A stretch of 36,938 nucleotides of DNA. Origin: an uncultured Verrucomicrobiota bacterium (GTDB lineage Bacteria > Verrucomicrobiota > Kiritimatiellia > CAIVKH01). Positions 8,538 through 15,712 of the stretch are shown piece after piece. The stretch is taken from positions 1 through 36,938 of the forward strand of contig CALMUP010000033.1 of assembly GCA_937872895.1 (NCBI GenBank), read 5' to 3'. Positions within the stretch are counted from its first letter, which is position 1; each line of letters starts with the position of its first letter. Under the pieces are notes generated by a model, which was given only the letters and a program-made list of their open reading frames with translations, was not told the origin of the DNA and did no database searches. A program made the position numbers and the translations under genes.

Positions 8538-9999
8538 GACGCACCTCGTTCTTGCTCTGGTAATAAGCCGCTTCCAGTTCGGGCACCCGGGCCGGATGGT
8601 CAAATCCCGATCCGGTGATCCCGTCCTTGTTTCCCAGCCGGCTGTTTTGCACCGGACCGGCCGTGACCTGGCCACCGAGCCAGGCATGGATCCCGCGCGC
8701 GGCCTTCTTGCCCTCGGCCACCGCGTTGACCACCTCGCGTCCGCCGTTGCGCGCATCGCCACCGACGAACACCTTCTCCACGTTGGTCTGGCCGGTCTGC
8801 GCATCGCACACCACCCGGCCCGCCTTGTCGAGGGCGAGGTCCGGCACCAGCTTCTTGAGCATCGACACCTGCTTCTGCTGGCCGAGCGCCTTGATGACCA
8901 TGTCGAATTCCTTGGTGAACTCCGAGCCGGGCACGACCTCCGCCTTGCCCTCGGCGTTGTTGCGGGTCTTGACCAGCTTGAGCGCGGTCACGCTGCCGTT
9001 GCCGATCACCTCGACCGGCGCGGTGTGGAACAGGAACGCGCAGCCGTCCTTCTTGGCGATCTCGTATTCGTACTCGTAGGCGGGCATATCCTCCTCGCCG
9101 CGCCGGTAGATGATCGTCGCCTCCTTCGCGCCGAGCCGTTTGGCCTGGGTCACCGCGTCGATCGCGGTATTGCCGCAGCCGATCACCGCGACCCGCTCGC
9201 CCACCGGGACCTGGTGCAGCGGACGGGTGTGGATCCAGTCGATGAACTCCAGCGCCTCGACCACGCCCTGCTTGTCCTCGCCGGGGATGTCGAGCTTGAG
9301 CGTGTTGCCCAGGCCGACGCCGAGGAACACCGCATCGTACTCGGCGAGGATCTTGTCCATGGCGATGTCCTTGCCGACCTCGATGCCGGTGCGGATCTCC
9401 ACCCCGAGGCTCTTGACCAGGTTGACCTCGGCCAGGCTCACCTCCGGCGTGAGCTTGTAGTAGGCGATGCCGTAGGTGTTGAGCCCGCCGGCCTCCGGCT
9501 TCTTCTCGAAGATCACCACCTGGTACCCCAGGCGCGCCAGCTCCGCCGCGCAGCCGAGGCTCGCCGGACCGCCGCCGATCAAGGCGGCCTTGCGGCCGTT
9601 CGGACGCGCCTTCACCGGGAACACATTGATCTTGTTGTCGAAGACATGGTCGGTCGCGTAGCGCTGCAACCGGCCGATCTTGATCGGCTTCTCGTCGCGG
9701 TCGAGCATCACGCAAGCCCCCTCGCACAGCACCGAGGTCGGACACACCCGCGCGCAGCTCGCGCCGAGGATGTTCGACTCGAGGATGACCCGGGCCGCGC
9801 CGGTGAGGTTGTGGGTGGCGATCTTCTTGATGAAGCCGGGAATGTCGATTCCGGTAGGACAAGCCATGATGCACGGCGCGTCAAAGCAATACAGGCAGCG
9901 GTCGGCCTCGACCTTCGCCTCCTGCGGCCGGTACTTCGGTTCGATCTCGGCCATCGACTGGCTGGCCGCCTCCGCGGTGATCCGTGGTTTCAATGTCAT
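8530..9999 (-). CDS. preT: NAD-dependent dihydropyrimidine dehydrogenase, PreT subunit
   Basis: Flavin oxidoreductase of 489 aa, related to the small subunit of glutamate synthase. N-terminal Cys motifs CLYCFDAPCIMACPTG and CARVCP bind iron-sulfur clusters; IGGGPASLGCAAEL is the FAD site and VIGCGNTAIDAV the NAD site; VFVGGDARNGG is the C-terminal FAD motif. It passes electrons from NADH to PreA. The stop overlaps the preA start. The C-terminal tail after GIHAWLGG is about 45 residues of unassigned sequence. Confidence 0.95.
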   Translation of the reverse strand: MTLKPRITAEAASQSMAEIEPKYRPQEAKVEADRCLYCFDAPCIMACPTGIDIPGFIKKIATHNLTGAARVILESNILGASCARVCPTSVLCEGACVMLDRDEKPIKIGRLQRYATDHVFDNKINVFPVKARPNGRKAALIGGGPASLGCAAELARLGYQVVIFEKKPEAGGLNTYGIAYYKLTPEVSLAEVNLVKSLGVEIRTGIEVGKDIAMDKILAEYDAVFLGVGLGNTLKLDIPGEDKQGVVEALEFIDWIHTRPLHQVPVGERVAVIGCGNTAIDAVTQAKRLGAKEATIIYRRGEEDMPAYEYEYEIAKKDGCAFLFHTAPVEVIGNGSVTALKLVKTRNNAEGKAEVVPGSEFTKEFDMVIKALGQQKQVSMLKKLVPDLALDKAGRVVCDAQTGQTNVEKVFVGGDARNGGREVVNAVAEGKKAARGIHAWLGGQVTAGPVQNSRLGNKDGITGSGFDHPARVPELEAAYYQSKNEVRHG

Positions 10000-10030
10000 A
10001 TCGTCATCCTTGCTATATCCAACCGTGGTC

Positions 10031-10113
10031 TTTCGGTTTCAGGTTTCAGGTGTCGGGTGTCAGTTTGTTTCCAGCACATTTCTCTTTCCTCCTGACACCT
10101 GAACACTGAAACC
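10031..10113. repeat. Imperfect inverted repeat (GGTTTCAGGTGTC family)
   Basis: Iterated words around GGTTTCAGGTTTCAGGTGTC near 10035 pair with CTGACACCTGAACACTGAAA ending near 10111. The element fills the gap between ald and preT. Related copies lie at 11252-11344 and 32795-32936. Confidence 0.8.
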
Positions 10114-10121
10114 TTTTCCCC

Positions 10122-11222
10122 CTAAAAGGTCGCCTCCTGGTACGGAAGCCCGTGCGCCTCGGCCACCGCCTTGTACACGACGTGGCCCTGGTAGGTGTTC
10201 AACCCGAGCCGAAGGTCGGGCATCTGCCGCATCGCGGCGTCGAGGCCGAGGTTGGCGAGCTTGACCGCGTACGGGATGGTGGCGTTGGTCAATGCCTGGG
10301 TCGCGGTCCGGCAATACGCCCCCGGCATGTTGGCGACACAGTAGTGTACGGTGTCCTCCTCCACATAGATCGGGTTCTCGTGGGTGGTCGCGCGCGAGGT
10401 CTCGGCGCAACCGCCCTGGTCGATCGCGATGTCGACGAATACCGCGCCCGGCTTCATGACCTTGAGCATCTCGCGGCGGATCAGCTTCGGCGCCTTCGCG
10501 CCCGGCACCAGCACCGCGCCGATCAACAGGTCGACCTGCGGCAAGGCTTCCATCAGGTTCTGCTCGTTCGAGTACAACGTGTTGGCCGTTCCGTGCAGGC
10601 TGATGTCGAGGAAGCGCATCTGCTGCAGATCCACCTCGAGCACGGTGACCTGCGCACCGATACCCGCAGCCACCCGGCCGGCATTGATGCCCGAGGTTCC
10701 CCCGCCGATGATCAGGACGTTGCCGGGCAGGACACCCGGAACGCCCCCGAGCAGGACACCCTTGCCACCCTGCGCCTTGCTCAAGTAGAACGCCCCGACC
10801 AGCGCGCTCATGCGGCCGGCGATCTCGCTCATCGGCTCGAGCAACGGGAGCCGCCGCCCGACCTGCACCGTCTCGTAGGCAATGCCGGCGGTGCCGCTCT
10901 TCGCCAACGCCTCGGTCAGCGGCTTGTCGGCCGCGAGATGCAGGTACGTGAAGAGCAGGAGGTCCTTGCGCAGGTAACCGTACTCGGAGGCGATCGGCTC
11001 CTTCACCTTGATCACCATCTCGCACGCCCAGGCGTCGGCCGCCTTCGGCACGATCCGCGCCCCGGCCTGCACGTACTGTTCGTCGGGAAATCCGCTGCCC
11101 TCGCCGGCATGCGTCTCGACCAGCACCTCGTGGCCGGCCTGCACGAACATGCGCGCCGCCGCCGGCGTGCACGCCACGCGGTTTTCCTTCACCTTGATTT
11201 CTTTGGGAACGCCTATTCTCAT
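10122..11222 (-). CDS. ald: Alanine dehydrogenase
   Basis: Protein of 366 aa that oxidatively deaminates L-alanine to pyruvate and ammonia with [20 protein letters not shown] is the typical N-terminus. The substrate-binding Lys in VIKVKEP and the catalytic His in TYLHLAADK are present, and [13 protein letters not shown] is the NAD-binding fold. In this operon it would remove the L-alanine formed when the aminotransferase uses pyruvate as amino acceptor, regenerating pyruvate and releasing ammonia. The ATG at 11222 lacks a strong binding site. Both flanking gaps contain repeats of one family. Confidence 0.95.
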   Translation of the reverse strand: MRIGVPKEIKVKENRVACTPAAARMFVQAGHEVLVETHAGEGSGFPDEQYVQAGARIVPKAADAWACEMVIKVKEPIASEYGYLRKDLLLFTYLHLAADKPLTEALAKSGTAGIAYETVQVGRRLPLLEPMSEIAGRMSALVGAFYLSKAQGGKGVLLGGVPGVLPGNVLIIGGGTSGINAGRVAAGIGAQVTVLEVDLQQMRFLDISLHGTANTLYSNEQNLMEALPQVDLLIGAVLVPGAKAPKLIRREMLKVMKPGAVFVDIAIDQGGCAETSRATTHENPIYVEEDTVHYCVANMPGAYCRTATQALTNATIPYAVKLANLGLDAAMRQMPDLRLGLNTYQGHVVYKAVAEAHGLPYQEATF

Positions 11223-11251
11223 AAAGTCACCGCTATTTCTTACCTCTCTCG

Positions 11252-11344
11252 AGGTGTCGGGTTTCAGTGTTCAGGTTTCGGGGAAGAAGCCTCGCTCAAG
11301 TCGAACACCTCATCACCGACACCTGAAACCCGACACCCGAAACT
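11252..11344. repeat. Imperfect inverted repeat (GGTGTCGGGTTTCAG family)
   Basis: GGTGTCGGGTTTCAGTGTTC near 11253 pairs imperfectly with CACCTGAAACCCGACACC near 11320-11338. It fills the gap between the aminotransferase stop and the ald start. It is the same family as 10031-10113 and 32795-32936. Confidence 0.8.
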
Positions 11345-11350
11345 CCATCC

Positions 11351-12688
11351 TCACCCTTCCGAATACGCCTGGTCCAGCACGGCCAGCGTGAAGTCCACAT
11401 CGGCCTCGCTGATGCACATCGGCGGGGTGATGCGGATGACGTTGCCGTACAGGCCACCCTTACCGATCAGTACACCGAGCTCCTTCGCGCGCTCGAACAC
11501 GCGCGCGGTGGTTTCGCGGTCCGGCTCTTTCGTCGCCCGGTCCTTCACCATCTCCAGCGCGACCATCAGGCCCTTGCCGCGCACCTCGCCGATGACCGCA
11601 TGCTTGGCCATCAGCTTCTTCATGCCGGCCAGCAGTCGCTCACCGAGTACGGCGCATCGTTGCTGGTAGCCTTCGCGGTCGATGATCTCCAGCACCTTGC
11701 GGCCGATCGCGCAGGAGATCGGATTGCCGCCAAAGGTGTTGAAATGGATGCGCTGGGCGAGCGTCGCGGCGATCTTCGGCGTGGTCACCACCGCGGCCAG
11801 CGGCGCGCCGTTGCCGATGCTCTTGGCCATCGTGACGATGTCGGGCACCACCCCCTGCGTCTCGAAACCCCAGTACTTCTCGCCGGTGCGGCCGAAACCC
11901 GCCTGCACCTCGTCGGCGATACAGATGCCGCCCGCGTCGCGCACGATCCGGTAGGTCTCCTTGAGGTAGTTGTCCGGGAACACCACCACGCCGCCCACGC
12001 CCTGGATCGACTCGGCGAAGAAACCGGCGATCTTGCCCGGCGTCCCGAACGCGATCATGTCCTTGATCTCCGCGGCATACTTCGCCCCGGCATCCGGCAC
12101 GTCGTGGCCCCAGCGGCCGCGGTACGGATCGGCCACCTGCGCATGGTGCACGCCGAAGCTGTGCGGGACGTTGAACTTCCACGTGCTGTGCGAGGTCAAC
12201 GCCATCGTCGAGGCCACGCCGCCGTGGTAGGCGTTGCGCAAGGCGATGATGTCGTAGTTGCCGGTGTACAGGCGGGCCATCAGCATGGCCAGGTCGTTCG
12301 CCTCCGAGCCGGAGTTCACGAAGTAGCATACCTTCAGGTCGCCCGGCATCTTGTCGGTCAACTCCTTGGCATACTTCGCGATCACCTCGTTCAGGTAGAT
12401 CGTCGTCGTATGCGAGATCGTCTTCATCTGCTCGTCCGCCGCCGCGACAACCTCCGGATGGGCATGGCCGACACTAACCGTGACGATGCCGCCGAACATG
12501 TCGAGGTAGCGGCGACCCTTCTCGTCCCAGACATACTGCATCTTGCCTTCGACGATCATGATCGGGTTCTTGTAGTAGAGGAACAGGCCGGGTGACAGAT
12601 GCGCCTTGCGCAGGGCCATCGTCTCGTCGAAGGAAAGACCCTTGTAGGGCTTGGGCGTGAAGTTCGTCGGGGGCAGGTTCGGATTCAT
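11351..12688 (-). CDS. Class III aminotransferase, AGXT2-like (beta-alanine / 3-aminoisobutyrate:pyruvate)
   Basis: PLP-dependent aminotransferase of 445 aa. The Lys that carries PLP is in [11 protein letters not shown], preceded by the cofactor-contacting Asp in [23 protein letters not shown] binds phosphate. N-terminal and active-site sequences resemble the alanine-glyoxylate aminotransferase 2 group, which includes (R)-3-amino-2-methylpropionate:pyruvate transaminases. In this operon the likely substrates are beta-alanine and beta-aminoisobutyrate, giving malonate or methylmalonate semialdehyde for MmsA, with pyruvate becoming L-alanine for Ald. Substrate choice is inferred from context. 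A long hairpin lies between it and the permease. Confidence 0.88.
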   Translation of the reverse strand: MNPNLPPTNFTPKPYKGLSFDETMALRKAHLSPGLFLYYKNPIMIVEGKMQYVWDEKGRRYLDMFGGIVTVSVGHAHPEVVAAADEQMKTISHTTTIYLNEVIAKYAKELTDKMPGDLKVCYFVNSGSEANDLAMLMARLYTGNYDIIALRNAYHGGVASTMALTSHSTWKFNVPHSFGVHHAQVADPYRGRWGHDVPDAGAKYAAEIKDMIAFGTPGKIAGFFAESIQGVGGVVVFPDNYLKETYRIVRDAGGICIADEVQAGFGRTGEKYWGFETQGVVPDIVTMAKSIGNGAPLAAVVTTPKIAATLAQRIHFNTFGGNPISCAIGRKVLEIIDREGYQQRCAVLGERLLAGMKKLMAKHAVIGEVRGKGLMVALEMVKDRATKEPDRETTARVFERAKELGVLIGKGGLYGNVIRITPPMCISEADVDFTLAVLDQAYSEG

Positions 12689-12718
12689 AGCGTTTTCGTT
12701 TTCTCCATGCTTCTATAT

Positions 12719-12781
12719 GGCTCGGCGGCAGCCTCGTCCTCCCGGTCGCATCGAACGGGAAGGCGGGGCTCCGGCCGGGCC
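12719..12781. repeat. Long imperfect hairpin between permease and aminotransferase genes
   Basis: The 26-base arm at 12719-12744 (starting GGCTCGGCGGCAGCC) pairs at 20 of 26 positions with 12756-12781, and several of the mismatches would be GU pairs in RNA. The loop is 11 bases. It is a REP-like element by form. In the minus-strand transcript it lies in the 99-bp gap after the permease stop. Confidence 0.7.
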
Positions 12782-12787
12782 GCTCGG

Positions 12788-14275
12788 TTAATAACTCTTC
12801 TTCCTCATCAAGATGACGTACACGGCCAGCGCGATCAGAAACCCGGTGAACCACGCGTAACTGTAGAGGCCGGACCAGAATGCACCCGCCTGCACCGCCC
12901 CGATCTGGGTCAGGAAACCCGGCACGTTCGGCAGGATCGCCACGACCAGTGCGATCAAGGCCGCCGGATTGTAGCCCCCGGCATAGGCATACTCGCCTTT
13001 CGGGTCGTACAACGCGGCAAGGTTCATCTTCGTCTTGCGGACCAGGAAATAGTCGGCGACCAGGATGCCTCCGATCGGCCCGAGCAGGCCCGAGTACCCG
13101 ATCAGCCAGGTGAAGATGTACCCGCTCGGATCAGCCACCAGTTTCCACGGCTGCATCAGGATGCCGATGATCCCGGTGATCACCCCGCCGACCCGCAGGC
13201 TGATCGCGCGCGGCATGAAATTCGAGAAGGCCGTCGCCGGTGCCACCACGTTTGCCGCCAGGTTGGTGGTCAGCGTGGCCAACGTAAGCGCGAACATCGA
13301 GACGATGATCACCCCGGTGCTGTCGAACCGCGCCAGCAACTGCACCGGATCCCAGATCGCCTCGCCAAAGATCACCACCGTCGCGCTGGTCACCGCCACC
13401 CCGACAAACGCATAAAACGGCATCGTCGTGTTCAGGCCGAGGAATTGCCCGAGCATCTGGTCGCGCTGGCTCTTCGCCTCGCGGGTAAAATCGGGGATGT
13501 TCAACGACAAGGTCGCCCAGAAGCCGACCATCGCGGTCAGGCTCGGGAAAAACACCCTCCAGAAATCAGCCGAAGTCTCAAACCGATCCGGCTGCGACAA
13601 CATCGGACCAAACCCGTCCGCCTTGACGTAGGCCCAGGCCAGCAATGCCAAGCCGAGGCCGATCAACAGGGGCGCACCCCAGTTCTCAACCACCCGGATG
13701 CTCTCCATGCCGCGCCAGAAAATCGCCACATTGATCGCCCAGAACAGCAGGAAACACACGAATTGCGCGACATTGACCTGGATGTGCGCGTTGCTGAAGA
13801 AACCGATCACCGCCGATTCGGCGATGCCCGGCCACTGCAGCTTGGCCAGCTCATAGATCGCCGACCCGCCGATCCACGTCTGGATACCGAACCACCCGCA
13901 CGCCACCACCCCGCGCAGCACCGAGGCGATGTGCGTGCCATGGATGCCAAACGAGGCGCGGGCGAATACGGGGAAGGTGATGCCGTATTTCGTCCCGGCA
14001 TGCCCGTTCAACACCATCGGGATCAACACGATCAGGTTCCCCAACGCCACCGTCAGGATCGCCTGCCACCAACTCATGCCCGCGGCAATCAACCCGCTGG
14101 CCAGCATGTAGGTCGGGATGCACACCGACATCCCCACCCACAAGTGCGCGATGTCCATCATCTTCCAGCGCCGCGCCGCCGATCCGATCGGCGCCAGGTC
14201 ATCGTTGTAAAGGGGACTCGCCGCTATCTGCTGACGTTCGGAGGCGGAAAGGTCGGACGCAAGATCTGCCATCAT
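12788..14275 (-). CDS. NCS1-family nucleobase/hydantoin permease
   Basis: Membrane transporter of 495 aa with about twelve hydrophobic segments. NDDLAPIGSAARRWKMMDIA followed by LWVGMSVCIPTYMLASGLI is the recognisable N-terminus of NCS1 proteins (Mhp1, PucI, FurE group); TWIGGSAIYEL and SLNIPDFTREAKSQRDQ match other conserved blocks. It would import uracil, thymine or a related base or hydantoin. It is the first gene of the minus-strand operon and is divergent from the NUDIX gene. AGGAG precedes two adjacent ATG codons (14275 and 14272). The exact substrate cannot be told from sequence alone. Confidence 0.92.
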   Translation of the reverse strand: MMADLASDLSASERQQIAASPLYNDDLAPIGSAARRWKMMDIAHLWVGMSVCIPTYMLASGLIAAGMSWWQAILTVALGNLIVLIPMVLNGHAGTKYGITFPVFARASFGIHGTHIASVLRGVVACGWFGIQTWIGGSAIYELAKLQWPGIAESAVIGFFSNAHIQVNVAQFVCFLLFWAINVAIFWRGMESIRVVENWGAPLLIGLGLALLAWAYVKADGFGPMLSQPDRFETSADFWRVFFPSLTAMVGFWATLSLNIPDFTREAKSQRDQMLGQFLGLNTTMPFYAFVGVAVTSATVVIFGEAIWDPVQLLARFDSTGVIIVSMFALTLATLTTNLAANVVAPATAFSNFMPRAISLRVGGVITGIIGILMQPWKLVADPSGYIFTWLIGYSGLLGPIGGILVADYFLVRKTKMNLAALYDPKGEYAYAGGYNPAALIALVVAILPNVPGFLTQIGAVQAGAFWSGLYSYAWFTGFLIALAVYVILMRKKSY

Positions 14276-14527
14276 GAAGGTAGACTCCTACGACAGTCAG
14301 GCCGGGCGACCCCGGTCGGGCTGGGGCTACAAGAGAAGAACTTCGTAATTGTAGCGCGCACTAGATATAGTATGAAAGGGTTGGGTTTTTACCGTCAATG
14401 GAAAATCAGGGAAAAACGGATATTTCGTTGTGCGAGAAGCAATCACGGTCAAATATTGATCAAATACACACCACATAATGTCGCTCAACGCCGTTCAATA
14501 AAACGTATCGACACCACAGGATATGGT
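14276..14527. other. Divergent intergenic region with likely operon promoter
   Basis: This 252-bp AT-richer stretch separates the permease operon from the NUDIX gene. On the minus strand, TTTCAT and TACAAT are spaced by 18 bases near 14350-14380, a weak candidate promoter for the operon. A GC-rich palindromic word lies near 14299-14332. No operator could be assigned. Confidence 0.3.
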
Positions 14528-15085
14528 ATGACTACCTGGAAGCTGCTTGACCGGACCACGGCCCTCGACTGCGGCCGCTACCTGCGCGTTGACCAACACC
14601 GCATCCAACTTCCCGACGGCCGGGTGATCGAACACTGGCCCGTGGTGATCACCCCCGACTATGTCAATATCCTCGCCCGCGACCCCCAGGAACGCTTCGT
14701 CCTGTTCCGCCAGACCAAGTATATGGCCCCCGCGATGTCGCTCGCCCCGCCCGGAGGCTACCTCGATCCCGGCGAAGACCCCCTCACCGCCGCACGCCGC
14801 GAACTGCGCGAGGAAACCGGCTATACCGCCGCCGACCACGACTGGCACCACCTCGGCTCGTTCGTCGTCGATAGCAACCGCGGATGCGGCAACGCCCACC
14901 TCTACCTCGCCCTGAACGCCACCCCCACCACCTGCATCGCCTCCGACGACCTCGAGGAACAAACCCTCGTCCTCACCCCCCGCGCCGAACTGGAAGCCCT
15001 CCTCACCACCGCCTGCCCCATCCTCTCCGCCACCCTGCTCTTCACCCTCGCCTTCCGCCACCTTGACCAATCCATCGCCCGTTGA
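14528..15085 (+). CDS. NUDIX hydrolase, ADP-ribose pyrophosphatase-like
   Basis: Protein of 185 aa with a complete Nudix box, from GGYLDPGEDPLTAAR into RELREETGY, which holds the Mg-binding Glu residues. The N-terminal part, LPDGRVIEHWPVVITPDYV, resembles the ADP-ribose pyrophosphatase group, which hydrolyses ADP-ribose and related nucleotide sugars. The ATG at 14528 begins the conserved sequence; the frame is open far upstream but antisense to the permease and without family features. It is divergent from the pyrimidine operon, and no functional tie to it is evident. Confidence 0.88.
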   Translation: MTTWKLLDRTTALDCGRYLRVDQHRIQLPDGRVIEHWPVVITPDYVNILARDPQERFVLFRQTKYMAPAMSLAPPGGYLDPGEDPLTAARRELREETGYTAADHDWHHLGSFVVDSNRGCGNAHLYLALNATPTTCIASDDLEEQTLVLTPRAELEALLTTACPILSATLLFTLAFRHLDQSIAR

Positions 15086-15115
15086 CCTGCCCCCTTCTCA
15101 CTTTTCCCGACTCGC

Positions 15116-15136
15116 ATCTAGGTCTTTTTCCTAGAT
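15116..15136. promoter_or_regulatory. Small palindrome ATCTAGG-N7-CCTAGAT
   Basis: ATCTAGG at 15116-15122 and CCTAGAT at 15130-15136 are perfect inverted repeats around TCTTTTT, about 80-100 bp upstream of the small unknown gene. It may be a regulator-binding site. As a terminator for the NUDIX gene it is poor, since A residues rather than T residues follow. Confidence 0.35.
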
Positions 15137-15217
15137 AAAAATCCGCATATCCAGCCGATGGTAGCGGTTAATCGTTCTCCCTATAGTGAACCGCATGCAA
15201 GCCTTTCGGGTTGCCGG

Positions 15218-15496
15218 ATGAAACATGAGGACTTCATAGCGGTGGATAGCCTGAAGCGCCAAGGAGGCCGGGACCCTCTCCAGCCTGTGCGACTGGAGAG
15301 GGTTTCACTTCCCGGAGAACCCTGCGAACACCTGATCAGCCAATTGACCCGACAAGTGACCAATCAACCGTCATCCCAATTGTTCCGTCACCTTGCCGCC
15401 TGTTACCAGCAGCTCGATGAACACGAAGAAGCGTCCATCCTGCTGGACCTGGCCAGCCGCCCGGCCATGCTTTCCATGATGTCACCCGCCCATTAA
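15218..15496 (+). CDS. Small protein of unknown function
   Basis: A 92-aa frame begins at the ATG at 15218; the same frame is open from 15158, which would add 20 residues. No family is recognised. The C-terminal half (SSQLFRHLAACYQQLDEHEE) looks helical and could be a single TPR-like hairpin. A perfect 11-bp hairpin lies within the frame (15273-15303), which is odd for coding sequence and weakens the call. A strong terminator 30 bp after the stop shows that something here is transcribed on the plus strand. The alternative is a structured non-coding RNA. Confidence 0.45.
   Translation: MKHEDFIAVDSLKRQGGRDPLQPVRLERVSLPGEPCEHLISQLTRQVTNQPSSQLFRHLAACYQQLDEHEEASILLDLASRPAMLSMMSPAH
15273..15303 (+). 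other. Perfect 11-bp GC-rich stem-loop inside the small gene
   Basis: ACCCTCTCCAG (15273-15283) pairs exactly with CTGGAGAGGGT (15293-15303) around a 9-base loop, followed by TTCACTT. An AAGGAGG lies just upstream at 15261-15267 but has no start codon at the right distance. The structure suggests RNA-level regulation or a structured RNA. Confidence 0.6.
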
Positions 15497-15526
15497 CCCA
15501 ACCCCAAACCGGCTATCCCCGCCGGG

Positions 15527-15567
15527 TCCGCGGGCATGCGTTTCACGTGTGCCCGCGGATTTTTTTT
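15527..15567 (+). terminator. Rho-independent terminator
   Basis: TCCGCGGGCA (15527-15536) pairs with TGCCCGCGGA (15550-15559) and is followed at once by eight T residues. This is a textbook intrinsic terminator for the transcript of the small gene, separating it from the kinase gene. Confidence 0.92.
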
Positions 15568-15712
15568 GCCCTGCTTCCGGTGCCCCGCATGGTGGAGCAC
15601 CCAGACCCCAAGCCGCCGCATGCTCGGCCCGGTCATGCCCGAACCGCGCCGCCCCGCTGTTTTCAGATTGAGTTGTCCACCCGCTTGGGCTACTTGCAGG
15701 GATGGGAGCGTC

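Noticed and set aside
2282-10095. Long plus-strand open frames opposite prpC/prpB, hydA, mmsA, preA and preT
   Set aside because: They are expected by-products of high third-position G+C; all show Arg/His/Pro-rich sequence and no domains.
12599-14520. Long plus-strand open frame opposite the aminotransferase and permease genes
   Set aside because: It is antisense to two clear family members, rich in Arg, His and Pro, and has no motifs; only the part from 14528 (NUDIX) is real.
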